Assembly: GCF_002007645.1 (NCBI RefSeq)
Contig: NZ_CP019791.1
Coordinates: forward strand, 1,550,001 to 1,614,000
DNA length: 64,000 nucleotides
Source of the DNA: Anaerohalosphaera lusitana
GTDB taxonomy: Bacteria > Planctomycetota > Phycisphaerae > Sedimentisphaerales > Anaerohalosphaeraceae
Reading direction: 5' to 3'
Shown here: in pieces, positions 9,725 to 19,326 of the stretch
How positions within the stretch are numbered: position 1 is the first letter of the stretch
How the letters are laid out: the number at the start of each line of letters is the position of its first letter
The notes under the pieces: generated by a model
Databases searched by the model: none
What the model saw: only the letters and a program-made list of their open reading frames with translations
Told to the model about the DNA's origin: nothing
Program-made: the position numbers and the translations under genes

Positions 9725-12700
9725 TCACACCTTAGGACTGTAAGTAAAACTCTCAAAAGTTTCGATCAAGCCTTCGATTTCTTTGAAGCTGCAATTCAAT
9801 GCACTAAGTTCGAGAGTTTCAGCGTTTTTTCTTACCGATTCTACTGTGATATTCGCTGCTGATCCTTTTATCTTGTGAGCAAGCGAGCTGATGCGATCTC
9901 GATCTTTTCTGCTTACAGCTTGTTTGAGTTCTGCTATTGTTTCACACATATCTTCATGCCAGATTTCAATTAACATTTCCGCATTATCTATTCCTCCCGC
10001 ACGTGCAACCAGCTCCGTCCAATTCAAATCCAGCTTCAAGCCTTCTCGCAAATCTTCTTCACTGGTGTTAATATCGGTCCTGTCAATTTCAGAATTTCTG
10101 TCATGACTTTTTGCACTTTCCGCCGGATTTTCACTGCTTCTTTCAATGTGTTTGTCCAGGATTCGAATCAGCTCACCACGCTGAATTGGCTTGGAAAGAT
10201 AGTCGTCAAAACCATTTGCAAGGCATTTTTCCTTATCTCCGCTCATAGCATTGGCTGTCAATGCGACAATCGGCACTGAGATTTTTCGTTTCTTGATCAG
10301 TTTGGCCGCTTCATATCCATTCATATGCGGCATCTGTATGTCCAGGAATATCAAATCATATCTATCCTTTTCTGTTTGATCGACAGCTTTCTTCCCGTCC
10401 CCTACAATAGTGACAGATACCCCCAGTTTTGAAAGCATCTGCTTTATCAGGAGCTGGTTGGTCTTTACATCCTCGGCCACCAGTACTTCACCCTTGAAAC
10501 TGTAAACTTCATCCTTTACGAATTCAGACTTTTTCTGTTTATATGTATAAAGGTTGGGGCTGTCGCTCTTTAAGTTTTCGATGCCAGACGGAATAGTGAT
10601 CGTAAAGATCGACCCTTCCCCTTTTGTACTTTCCAGCGTAAGGGTGCCATCCATTAGCTCGGTAAGCTTTTTAGTGATTGTCAGACCCAAGCCCGTACCT
10701 CCATATTTCCTGGTGGTACTTCCGTCCTCCTGAGTGAATGATTCAAAAATACTCTGTTGTCTCGCTTTTGAAATCCCAATTCCTGTATCCTCAACTGATA
10801 AAGATATATATTGATTGCCGCTTTCTTCGAAATTTCTGACTCTCACATAAACATGGCCCGTATCAGTGAATTTGACAGCATTATTTACCAGGTTTATAAG
10901 GCATTGATTCAGCCTGTTAGGGTCGGAGAATATTTTAGGCGGCAGACTTGTCTCTTCCAGTATTTTGAACTCAATTTCTTTCTCAACAGCTCGCGCATGC
11001 ATCATCGATTCGACACTTCTCAACAGCTCGTTTAGTGAAAACGTTTTTTTATCGACGTCCAGTTTGCCTGCTTCGATCTTCGAATAGTCCAGTATGTCAT
11101 TGATGATATTCAACAGATTTGTGGCCGAATTCCTGACTATATCAACATGTGTTTTTTGCTGATGGTCCAAAGGTTCCTCGGCCAGCATTTCCGAGAATCC
11201 TATTATTGCATTCATTGGAGTTCTTATCTCATGGCTCATGTTCGCAAGGAACTGGCTCTTGTATGCATTTGCCATCTCCGCTTCAGCGGCCATATCGTTG
11301 GCGATAGCAGTCTGCATTTCGAGGTATTGGTTGGTCTTTTCGAGCTCACATTTTGCTTGTTCGGAATTCTTCTTGGCTTCTACGAGCTCCGTTACATCTA
11401 TAACATTGAGAAGAACTCCGTCGTAATCATCATTCCGGTAAATTGGCTGAACCCTGAGAATGACTTCCGATTTGCCGATAGCTCGTTGAATTGTGAGCGG
11501 CTCTGTTTTTTGTCTTGTTCTGTATTGATCTATCATTTCAAGGACACGCTTCCGAACATTACCATTGTGCAGTTCATCGATAGATTTGCCAATAATCTCT
11601 TTTTGGTCAATATTCAGGAAACTGCAAAAGTAATCGTTGACTTCTACAATCACATTGTCAGGGTCCGCAAAAACAACGCCCTCTTCCATTCCCGATATCA
11701 TGGACTTGAGTTTGGCTCTCTCACACTCTGCAGCTAATTTAGAATCTTCTGATTCCTTGTATAATGAAATGGCAGAATCTCGGCTTGTTTTAAGTTCGGT
11801 TTCCCTCTCTGCAAGCACAGATAACATGGTGTTGAATGACAGAGATAAATTTTCAATTGGATTCTTGCAGACATCTTTGTATACTTGACAGGATTTGCAG
11901 GTTTTAAGCTTTTGTGCATAATTACCCTGCACGGTGTTATTGCAAAATGTTCCGACTATCTCCCAGCATCTTACGGGCTCGTCTTCTTTATATGCGGGGC
12001 AGCTAGTGTTATTACACTTCATAGCTTTATGGCAATTCACAGATTTTGCATGTAATATCTTTTGTGTTTCAGAGGATGACTTAGTTTCGATGATTGAATG
12101 CATTTTTTCACTAACAGAATTTGCGACTCTATTGAGTTTTATATTGTTTCTATGAATATGAGCAGCAAAGGCAATTACAACAAGAATCAGTATGGCAAGT
12201 GCAATTAATATTGGCCAGTAATGACGTAATGTCGTAAGCATGGCATTGCTGAAGTAATTCTCGTAAGGCCCTATTCTCAACTCTTTGAGGCACAGATGAA
12301 CCTCCCGGTCGTTTTGTGGGACTGCCCATCCTTCGAAACCACTTTCAATGCCCACTCCACTGCCTGCGGGCATATTCAAAAGCGCTATAGCTACGTTCAA
12401 GGCGGTTTCTTCACTGATATGTTCCAGAGCCATGAACGGCCATTCCGGATAGAGGCGTGTTGATCTTAAATAAGGAAAACCTGAACGATTTTCATGTGAA
12501 TTGAGTACTTTTATTTCCTCTATATCAATAAGGCCGCGTTCAGCCATGCTCTCCAGTACTCCAGTGCGAACCAGACCCGCCGCTGCCGTTCCGCTTAGAA
12601 CATCTTTGACGACTGTTTCATGATTCTTCGTGTATTTAACCCGGCCCTGTCGATCTGACAAATTAATGCCGGATTTTTTGAATAACCGTTGTGCCATTAT

Positions 12701-13228
12701 CCATCCGCCAAATGAATTCCGGTCAACAGCCGCAATATGATTACCCTTAATATCAGATAATTTATTGATGTCTCTATTATCTGACCGGCAGAAGATGACC
12801 CCGGCATATCTGCTTAATATGCCTTCTGGTCCTTTCCTGGCAAGTGTGGCTATCGGCTTTGCAGAATAATTTATCTCCGTAAGGATTCCTATGTAAGTAT
12901 TGCCAATTAGAAAATCGATTCTTTTGTTCTTACTTGCTTCGTCAATTTCTTTGAACTTTAAGGGGACCAATATAAACTGTCTGTTCAGTTTGTCGCTGAG
13001 ATAGTCAGCCGTGCTCTGCCATTCTCTGATACATTTATATATGTCTTTGTTTGCTAACACTCCGACTTTGAAAGTATCACTTGAATCTGTCGTCACTGCA
13101 GATTCGGAAGCGTAAAGCCTAGTGTTGAATAGTTCTCCAACACACAAAATGCCCAAGACTAAGGCAAATATATGCAGTTTAATTCTTTTCGATGCTACTT
13201 CAAATTGGTGATTATCTGCATTGGTCAT
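9725..13228 (-). CDS. Hybrid histidine kinase: PhnD-like sensor, two-CW-like Cys motif, PAS, HisKA, HATPase, REC, HPt
   Basis: 1167 residues from ATG 13228 (GGGA upstream). A signal anchor leads into a periplasmic phosphonate/phosphate-type substrate-binding domain (about residues 50-330, VGVLANKDI...YLSDKL). One membrane helix follows (about 345-365), then a cysteine-rich segment of about nine Cys (CHKAMKCNNTSCPAY, CWE, CKSCQVYKDVC) resembling two-CW domains. A PAS domain follows. The kinase core has the H-box SHEIRTPMNAIIGFSEM, N-box NLVNNAVKFTD and G-boxes DTGIGI and GTGLGL. The receiver has its phospho-acceptor Asp in LIFLDIQMP. An HPt domain (AHKIKGSAANI) ends the protein. Its neighbours are a chemoreceptor and CheW on the same strand. 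The ligand is unknown. Confidence 0.9.
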   Translation of the reverse strand: MTNADNHQFEVASKRIKLHIFALVLGILCVGELFNTRLYASESAVTTDSSDTFKVGVLANKDIYKCIREWQSTADYLSDKLNRQFILVPLKFKEIDEASKNKRIDFLIGNTYIGILTEINYSAKPIATLARKGPEGILSRYAGVIFCRSDNRDINKLSDIKGNHIAAVDRNSFGGWIMAQRLFKKSGINLSDRQGRVKYTKNHETVVKDVLSGTAAAGLVRTGVLESMAERGLIDIEEIKVLNSHENRSGFPYLRSTRLYPEWPFMALEHISEETALNVAIALLNMPAGSGVGIESGFEGWAVPQNDREVHLCLKELRIGPYENYFSNAMLTTLRHYWPILIALAILILVVIAFAAHIHRNNIKLNRVANSVSEKMHSIIETKSSSETQKILHAKSVNCHKAMKCNNTSCPAYKEDEPVRCWEIVGTFCNNTVQGNYAQKLKTCKSCQVYKDVCKNPIENLSLSFNTMLSVLAERETELKTSRDSAISLYKESEDSKLAAECERAKLKSMISGMEEGVVFADPDNVIVEVNDYFCSFLNIDQKEIIGKSIDELHNGNVRKRVLEMIDQYRTRQKTEPLTIQRAIGKSEVILRVQPIYRNDDYDGVLLNVIDVTELVEAKKNSEQAKCELEKTNQYLEMQTAIANDMAAEAEMANAYKSQFLANMSHEIRTPMNAIIGFSEMLAEEPLDHQQKTHVDIVRNSATNLLNIINDILDYSKIEAGKLDVDKKTFSLNELLRSVESMMHARAVEKEIEFKILEETSLPPKIFSDPNRLNQCLINLVNNAVKFTDTGHVYVRVRNFEESGNQYISLSVEDTGIGISKARQQSIFESFTQEDGSTTRKYGGTGLGLTITKKLTELMDGTLTLESTKGEGSIFTITIPSGIENLKSDSPNLYTYKQKKSEFVKDEVYSFKGEVLVAEDVKTNQLLIKQMLSKLGVSVTIVGDGKKAVDQTEKDRYDLIFLDIQMPHMNGYEAAKLIKKRKISVPIVALTANAMSGDKEKCLANGFDDYLSKPIQRGELIRILDKHIERSSENPAESAKSHDRNSEIDRTDINTSEEDLREGLKLDLNWTELVARAGGIDNAEMLIEIWHEDMCETIAELKQAVSRKDRDRISSLAHKIKGSAANITVESVRKNAETLELSALNCSFKEIEGLIETFESFTYSPKV

Positions 13229-13258
13229 TATGGCAGTCCCTTGTCGTTGATAATCAAT

Positions 13259-13289
13259 GACGGGCACGACCTGTTTGGTCATGCCCGCC
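13259..13289 (-). terminator. Hairpin between chemoreceptor and kinase genes
   Basis: Arms GGGCATGACC and GGTCGTGCCC (one G-T pair) with a 5-nt loop, just after the chemoreceptor stop on the minus strand. There is no long T-tract, so it may be only a partial terminator. The kinase could be translated from a read-through transcript. Confidence 0.45.
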
Positions 13290-13306
13290 ACGGTTTTTAA
13301 GCTAGA

Positions 13307-15289
13307 TTACGAATTGAACTTGGCGAAATCGTTTTCGTCCAGGGGTATTTCCTGAGATGCCTGGCTGTTGTCAGACTTCTTGTTTGCTATCTGGTGGAAC
13401 GTATGATCCGAGCTGTTAAGATGTCCGGCTGATCTGCTTTTCTTCGTAGTTTTGCCGGCTGTCTTCAGATCGACAGTGCTCGACGAACCGCCTACAAGGC
13501 TCGTCAGTTCGCGAACAATGCCCTGCATCTGTTCTGCCTGGGCGCTGAGCTCTTCGGAAGCACTCGCGCTTTCCTCGGCATTTGCCGCGTTCTGCTGGGT
13601 TACCTTATCCATCTGCGTTACAGCCGTGTTGATCTGCTCGATTCCCTGAGACTGTTCGTTGGATGCTGCCGCGATCTCACTGACCAGGTCGCTGGTCTTT
13701 GTCACGCCCTCGATCACTCCCTTGAGAACCTTGCTGACCTCGCCGGCGATCTCGACACCCTGATTGGTGTTCTTGACTGACGAATCGATCATCGCTGTCG
13801 TATCCTTGGCTGCTTCAGCGGACCGCATCGCGAGATTGCGAACCTCCTCAGCAACAACGGCAAATCCCTTGCCTGCCTCTCCTGCCCTGGCCGCTTCGAC
13901 CGCTGCATTCAGAGCCAGAAGATTAGTCTGGAACGCGATCTCATCGATAACCTTGATGATCTTTGATGTTTCTTCTGCGGACTTCTGTATCTCCGCGATG
14001 GCCTTGTTCATCTTCTCCATCGACTGATCACCTTCGTTAGCCGACTTCTTCGCTTCGTCCGACAGTGAATTAGCCTGCTGAGCGTTTTCTGCGTTCTGCT
14101 TGGTCATAGAAGACATCTCTTCGATACTGCTCGATGTCTCTTCAAGGCCTGCCGCCTGCTCGGTTGCTCCCTCAGCAAGCGACTGCGATGCACTGCTAAC
14201 CTGACCCGACGCCGAAGCAACCTGCTCGGATCCTTCGGTCAGATCAGATATCATCCTGTTGATCGGCTTGGTGATGCTTCTCGTGATAAAGAACGCAAGA
14301 CCCGTACCGGTAATGGCTGCGATAATAAGCCCCGCGATCATGATAACTGTGGAAGTGCTCAAAGCAGCTTCAGCCATCGTTGCGATTTCATCCGTATTAT
14401 CGACACCTGCCTTGGCAACCGCTTGTGCGGCAGCGACTACGTCGTCACCCTTTTCACCCATTTGCTCATCGAGTCTCTGGACCTCTAGCCAGTTCTTCTT
14501 GAGATTGAACATGGCATCACGGTAGTTTTCACCTGCCTTACGGGTTGTTGCGATGGCTTGAAGGTCTGCATCCAGCTTAGTCAAAGCCTTAAGTTCATCG
14601 AACATTACCATCATTTTTTCAAATTGCGGCCTGGTTTCTTCGATAATAGAGGGGTCACGCCTGGCCTGAGATTTAAAAGCGCTTATCCGGACTGTATTAC
14701 CGATGTCGATAATGTCATTGACCAGCCCAACCTTTTGCATCCTCTCTCGCAAAGCTGCAGCCGAAGTGTCAGTTGTGATCTCCTCTTCGAACTGCTTTTC
14801 CTGACTTTTCAGAAAAGCGGTGCATGCCTGCATATAGTTCTGGGCGCTTGTATCAAGCTGTTCTCTTTCAGCCTCTATTGCAGCGTTTTTGGTTTTGGTG
14901 TTACTGGCTAGGCTCTTGTAAGAGTCGAGGTCCTTTTTGACCTGATCGATCTGCTCTTGAAGTTTGACCAGATGCTCGGAATTGTTTGCCAACTCTTCAC
15001 ATTTGCCGAGCCATTCTTCCACTTCACTCAGCCCGGTCATGCCTTCCTGGAAGTATTCGTTCTCGCCGGTGAAGGAATAGCCTCGCATGGAGTACATAGT
15101 ACCAAGCGAATTACGCTCCAGTTCGTTTGCCATTTTTACTTCCGGCACATATTCCTGGGCAAGCATTTCAGAAGAAGTGCCCACTCGCTTCATGTTGTAA
15201 ACAGCAACGCCGCCTAAAAGACATGCGATTACTATAAGCAAAGCAAACCCAAGGCCGATCTTTGCGCCCAATTTCAGATTCTTAAACAT
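13307..15289 (-). CDS. Methyl-accepting chemotaxis protein
   Basis: 660 residues; start ATG 15289 behind GGAG. An N-terminal membrane helix (about 10-30) is followed by a large helical periplasmic sensor region (about 35-310), a second membrane helix (about 312-335) and HAMP-like residues. The cytoplasmic signalling hairpin carries the highly conserved tip [20 protein letters not shown]. The C-terminal tail is long and polar and ends [10 protein letters not shown], which could be a tether for an adaptation enzyme. It would pass ligand signals through CheW to CheA. CheW is encoded 55 nt upstream on the same strand, so the two form a transcription unit. Confidence 0.93.
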   Translation of the reverse strand: MFKNLKLGAKIGLGFALLIVIACLLGGVAVYNMKRVGTSSEMLAQEYVPEVKMANELERNSLGTMYSMRGYSFTGENEYFQEGMTGLSEVEEWLGKCEELANNSEHLVKLQEQIDQVKKDLDSYKSLASNTKTKNAAIEAEREQLDTSAQNYMQACTAFLKSQEKQFEEEITTDTSAAALRERMQKVGLVNDIIDIGNTVRISAFKSQARRDPSIIEETRPQFEKMMVMFDELKALTKLDADLQAIATTRKAGENYRDAMFNLKKNWLEVQRLDEQMGEKGDDVVAAAQAVAKAGVDNTDEIATMAEAALSTSTVIMIAGLIIAAITGTGLAFFITRSITKPINRMISDLTEGSEQVASASGQVSSASQSLAEGATEQAAGLEETSSSIEEMSSMTKQNAENAQQANSLSDEAKKSANEGDQSMEKMNKAIAEIQKSAEETSKIIKVIDEIAFQTNLLALNAAVEAARAGEAGKGFAVVAEEVRNLAMRSAEAAKDTTAMIDSSVKNTNQGVEIAGEVSKVLKGVIEGVTKTSDLVSEIAAASNEQSQGIEQINTAVTQMDKVTQQNAANAEESASASEELSAQAEQMQGIVRELTSLVGGSSSTVDLKTAGKTTKKSRSAGHLNSSDHTFHQIANKKSDNSQASQEIPLDENDFAKFNS

Positions 15290-15344
15290 TTCGTGTCTCC
15301 TAAATAGTACATTTTCTGTTTACGTGCTTACTGATGCTCTCTGA

Positions 15345-15851
15345 TTACATTCCCGGTATTCCGCTCATATCGCTGGTTCCGATGACTTTGTCGATGTCCA
15401 GCAGGATCTTGACGGCTTCATTGACTTTTCCCACACCCATTATGAAGTCCGTATCCACATCGCTGCCGAACTGCGGCGTGTCGTCAATCTGGTTCTGCTC
15501 GATGTCCAGCACTTCGCAGACCCGGTCAACGATAATGCCTGCCGAAAAGGGTCTGCCGTCAATAGTGGTCTCTATGACGATGATGCAGGTCTGGTCCGTG
15601 ACCTCCGTTTCCTGCATACCGAATTTGGCCCGGATGTCGATCACCGGTATCACCTGGCCGCGAAGGTTTGTGATTCCCTTCACATAATGCGGCGTCTGCG
15701 GCAGGGGGGTGACGTCCATGCACCCTATGATCTCGCGGACACTCATGATCCCGATTCCGAATTCCTCATCTCCCAACGCGAAAGTGAGAAACTTCTCGGC
15801 ATCGGAGCTCATCTTGTCCCGCTTTGCAGCGGTTGCTTTTGTCTCAGCCAT
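15345..15851 (-). CDS. cheW: CheW chemotaxis coupling protein
   Basis: 168 residues; ATG 15851 preceded by AAGGAG with 7-nt spacing. It contains the CheW core signatures FALGDEEFGIGIMSVREII, ITNLRGQVIPVIDIRAKFG and FSAGIIVDRVCEVLDI. CheW bridges chemoreceptors and CheA at the membrane. The 22-residue polar N-terminal extension rich in Lys/Ala is a little longer than in typical CheW. It is first in the operon with the chemoreceptor. cheA and the other che genes are not in this window. Confidence 0.93.
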   Translation of the reverse strand: MAETKATAAKRDKMSSDAEKFLTFALGDEEFGIGIMSVREIIGCMDVTPLPQTPHYVKGITNLRGQVIPVIDIRAKFGMQETEVTDQTCIIVIETTIDGRPFSAGIIVDRVCEVLDIEQNQIDDTPQFGSDVDTDFIMGVGKVNEAVKILLDIDKVIGTSDMSGIPGM

Positions 15852-16289
15852 GATTTGCTCCTTAAATTTAATAGTTTTAGCTCTAATGATTGATCTAACG
15901 GCAATCTGACTAACTTCAGCACTGATAGTTTAAGACTCGGGATATAAGAATAGATTTATAACTTGCAATTGGCACTTAAGAATTATTCTTAGGTAGTTAC
16001 CTGTCCTTAAGAAAGTGTGGAATCAGTACAGTCTTGCTAAAATTATAGATGTTATCGGGAGTTGCCCTGAATCAGCACTCAGGTGAAATTACTAGTTTTT
16101 TTGGAGTTACGTCCGAGTATGGGGCAATTACCCGTTGATCAATTAGGTGTATTTGCCCCCAACCCAGGCTTAAGACTTCGCATTCGGCTCATAAAATGTC
16201 AATATCACTATTTTGGACTTGCCGTTTATGGAAAAGCCGGTTAATCTTGTTTGCACACGTAAAATGCTTTCGTTTTCGAGGACATAGTC
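15852..16289. other. Divergent intergenic region
   Basis: About 440 nt between divergent cheW and the GspE-like gene, AT-richer than its surroundings. I see no convincing ORF or RNA gene. A possible promoter for the plus-strand gene is TTGCCG at about 16221 with TAATCT 17 nt downstream; this is weak. Confidence 0.4.
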
Positions 16290-17870
16290 ATGGCTTTTCA
16301 GTCGATCATGACCGCCCCCGTTGCAGCCGCAAGCGAGATTTCGGGACTCCTTGCTGCCGTACCGGCTGAATTCAGGCCGGCCAGACTCATCTTTCTGGTC
16401 TGTTGGGTATACCTGTGCATGTATTCTGTTCAGCGGATCGAATTCGGCAATCTGGTCTCAAAGAAACACAAGCCAGTCGCCAACGCATTCGCGCTGTTGA
16501 TCGGCCCGTTCATCCTTTTCACGATTCACGTAGTCGAGATCACCAAAGGCATCCAGGATGGCAGGATCCAGCTCGCCGACGTCCTCACGTTGAACATATT
16601 CAAAAAGTCCGCTGTCCCCCGCAAACCCCAGAAGATGATCGAACTGCTGGACTCGAGCGGCCGCAGTTTCGCCGAAATATACGGAACCGACAGCCAGGGC
16701 GTTGACCGCGAGACCCTCGATCATACCGAACAGATCATTCTCGAAGGCCTTGAGCAGCATGCATCAGATATCCTCATCGACCCGAAAACCTCCGGAATAG
16801 ACACCGTACGGTACCGAGTTGACGGTTTTCTTCGGCTCGCAGAAGAGATCGAACACACCAGGTGTTCAGCCATAGTCAACAGCATCAAAGCCATCGCGGG
16901 CATGGACATCGCAGAACGCAGACGACCCCAGGACGGCACATTCATCGCCCAGACATCCGACGGCCGGGCACAGTTCCGAGTCGCAAGCGCCGGCGTGCTC
17001 GGCGGCGAGAAGCTATCCATCCGCGTACTCGACCAGTCAGTCGGTATGCTCCGCCTTGATGATCTGCATATGACGAAAAAGCACCACCAGATCGTATCCA
17101 ATTCAGTAAAACAGCCCAGCGGCATGATCCTCGTCTGCGGCCCGACCGGCTCAGGCAAGACAACCTCGCTATACGCTATGCTCAGCACCATCGACTTTGA
17201 CAGCCACAATGTCATCACAGTCGAGGACCCGGTCGAGCACGTCCTGCCAAACGCCAGCCAGATCGAGGTCAATCGCAAAGCCGACATCACATTCGCAAAC
17301 ACTCTCCGGAGTATTCTCCGGCAGGATCCCGACGTAATTGTCGTCGGCGAGATACGTGACGCCGAAACCGCCGCCATGGCCCTGCAGGCATCTCAGACGG
17401 GCCATCTCGTGCTTGCGACGATACATTCCAGCTCCAACGCCGCCACCCTCGTCCGCCTGATGGACCTGGGCATAAAACCACTGCTGATTGGTTCCGCATT
17501 GAGCCTGGTTATCTCACAGCGGCTTGTTCGCCGCCTATGTGATAACTGCAAAAAGCCCGCTAACCTTCCTCCGGACAAGGTTAAACAGTTCCAGCAAAAA
17601 GGCATAGACGCAAGAAACATCATGAAGCCGGTCGGCTGTAAACGCTGCGGCAACACCGGCTTCAGCGGTCGAATGGCCATCATGGATGTCATGACAATAG
17701 ATGAGAACGTAAGGTCCCAGATCGTCAACAGTACTCTTGACCTGGGCGCATTTAAGAAGAAGGGCGATACCAGGGGCAAAAACATACTCCGTCAGCAGGG
17801 TTTAAGGCTCGTGGTCAGCGGGCAGACCACGATGGATGAAGTGAAACGCGTAACCTCAAGGATCGGGTGA
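16290..17870 (+). CDS. GspE/PilB-type secretion ATPase with N-terminal membrane segments
   Basis: 526 residues. The C-terminal two thirds is a type II secretion/type IV pilus assembly ATPase. It has Walker A GPTGSGKTT, an Asp box VEDPVEH, Walker B DPDVIVVGEIRD and a His box TGHLVLATIHS. A zinc-binding tetracysteine follows (CDNCKKP and CKRCG, about residues 413 and 452). In place of the usual MshEN N-domain, the first 90 residues carry two hydrophobic stretches (about 28-45 and 65-82), so the ATPase looks directly membrane-tethered. The start ATG 16290 follows GAGG. The next gene overlaps or abuts its stop, so the two are translationally coupled. Confidence 0.87.
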   Translation: MAFQSIMTAPVAAASEISGLLAAVPAEFRPARLIFLVCWVYLCMYSVQRIEFGNLVSKKHKPVANAFALLIGPFILFTIHVVEITKGIQDGRIQLADVLTLNIFKKSAVPRKPQKMIELLDSSGRSFAEIYGTDSQGVDRETLDHTEQIILEGLEQHASDILIDPKTSGIDTVRYRVDGFLRLAEEIEHTRCSAIVNSIKAIAGMDIAERRRPQDGTFIAQTSDGRAQFRVASAGVLGGEKLSIRVLDQSVGMLRLDDLHMTKKHHQIVSNSVKQPSGMILVCGPTGSGKTTSLYAMLSTIDFDSHNVITVEDPVEHVLPNASQIEVNRKADITFANTLRSILRQDPDVIVVGEIRDAETAAMALQASQTGHLVLATIHSSSNAATLVRLMDLGIKPLLIGSALSLVISQRLVRRLCDNCKKPANLPPDKVKQFQQKGIDARNIMKPVGCKRCGNTGFSGRMAIMDVMTIDENVRSQIVNSTLDLGAFKKKGDTRGKNILRQQGLRLVVSGQTTMDEVKRVTSRIG

Positions 17871-17872
17871 TT

Positions 17873-18517
17873 ATGATATTCTGGCTGCTGCTAATAACCG
17901 CACTTGCGACCGCATATCTCTGTCTTAAAAACATGAATTTTTATTCCATGTGGCAGATATCCTTCAATCTGGCTGTATCCATATATCTGGCGATAATTTC
18001 GGCACCACTGATAGTCAATCTGCTTCGCGACCAGGAAAAGGCACTTCCATACAATCTGGCCGCATGCATGCTTCTGATCGCAATTCTCTCTTTTGTCGTT
18101 CTACACATAATCTCTACAGCCGTACTGGGCTGGCGCATTGAGGTGACTCTGCCCGCGTTTTTCGAAACTCTGGGAGTGGGTGCTCTTGGGTTCATTTCGG
18201 GCTATCTGATTATCAGCTTCCTGCTGTTTACGTTCTGCATTATGCCCATCACGAGAAAGCCCTGCATGGATTTCCTCAACGGGACTAAGGGCCCCAAAGC
18301 GGCCTTTTTGTATCCGGTGCAGGCAACCTGCAGCTTTGTTGGACAGATATCTCTTCAGCCCAAGGAAAACTCTGTTTTGCAGTTGGCAATGGAGCTGGTG
18401 GACCCTGGAAGTAAGTTTTACACGCCTTCTCAGCAGGAAGATTCACAGCGACCCGAGCAAGAGGGCGAATGGGGCGACAAGCCGGAATCCAAAGAAACAC
18501 CTATTTCTGCTCAGTAA
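17873..18517 (+). CDS. Membrane protein, four-helix, CvpA-like
   Basis: About 214 residues. ATG 17873 has AAGGA 10 nt upstream; an overlapping GTG at 17867 is an alternative start. Four hydrophobic segments (about residues 2-17, 28-48, 64-90 and 104-128) are followed by a polar cytoplasmic-looking tail rich in Glu, Gln and Ser. The spacing of helices resembles CvpA-like proteins, but no diagnostic motif is visible. Because it is coupled to the secretion ATPase gene, it could be a partner in the same envelope process. The function is unknown. Confidence 0.7.
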   Translation: MIFWLLLITALATAYLCLKNMNFYSMWQISFNLAVSIYLAIISAPLIVNLLRDQEKALPYNLAACMLLIAILSFVVLHIISTAVLGWRIEVTLPAFFETLGVGALGFISGYLIISFLLFTFCIMPITRKPCMDFLNGTKGPKAAFLYPVQATCSFVGQISLQPKENSVLQLAMELVDPGSKFYTPSQQEDSQRPEQEGEWGDKPESKETPISAQ

Positions 18518-18792
18518 TCAAGGTTTCTGCTTTCTCGGCTCAGACGTCACCTAAGACATCGCTTCGCCGCACTGGATTTCCATTCCCTGAAGTGCTATAC
18601 TATTTGGCAGGGTGTAGCGGTCTGCAATTAGTAAGGAAGGATTTTAAGGTATTCCATGACCTCGTAAGGCTTGTAAGTTGCGTCCGCAGCCCAAAAAAAA
18701 GTTTTTTTGCAATTTTGTCCGCCATTCGCGGCAGTTCAGTGTCATAAAATAGTGAGTCGGTGTGAAATTCTTCATGCAAACCAAGGTTGCAT

Positions 18793-19326
18793 ATGTCCGA
18801 TATGAGCAAAGCAGATAGATTCGTCCGCCTTTTGGCCACTCACCATGGGCGCATCTACGCTTACATTTTCACTCTCGTTCCAAATTGGTCGGACGCGGAC
18901 GATCTGATGCAGGAAGTGACAGCGATCATGCTGCGAAAATTTGATGATTTTGAGCCTGGAACCAACTTTGTTGCCTGGGCCACCAGCATAGCACGTTACG
19001 AGGTGCTAAGGCTAAAACGTGATAAAAAGAGAAGTTCGGCCCTGTCACTTGATGCTGTGGGTCAGATATCGGCTGAAATGGAACTGCAGAATAACGATAC
19101 GGAGCTTCGATTGGACGCTCTGAAAAATTGTCTCAGCAAACTTAACGAAAAAGACCGAAGACTTATACTCTTGAAATACCAGAGCGATCAGACAACACGA
19201 AACGTAGCATCCACACTCGGCATCTCGATCTACGCTGTCTATCGTGCAGTAGATCGGATACACAGCGTGCTTCTTCGCTGTGTTCGAAGAACCGTCAGAC
19301 AAGTCGGGGGGGTCGCAAATGGATAG
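18793..19326 (+). CDS. ECF-family RNA polymerase sigma factor (planctomycete type)
   Basis: About 177 residues from ATG 18793 (AAGG 6 nt upstream). Sigma region 2 is visible around DADDLMQEVTAIMLRKFDDF followed by FVAWATSIARYEVLRLKRDK. Region 4 reads LNEKDRRLILLKYQSDQTTR with a helix-turn-helix (VASTLGISIYAVYRAVDRIH). It directs RNA polymerase to a special promoter set. Its last 8 nt overlap the start of the FecR-like gene, a common planctomycete sigma/regulator arrangement. The three sulfatase genes that follow on the same strand are plausible targets, which is inference. Confidence 0.9.
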   Translation: MSDMSKADRFVRLLATHHGRIYAYIFTLVPNWSDADDLMQEVTAIMLRKFDDFEPGTNFVAWATSIARYEVLRLKRDKKRSSALSLDAVGQISAEMELQNNDTELRLDALKNCLSKLNEKDRRLILLKYQSDQTTRNVASTLGISIYAVYRAVDRIHSVLLRCVRRTVRQVGGVANG

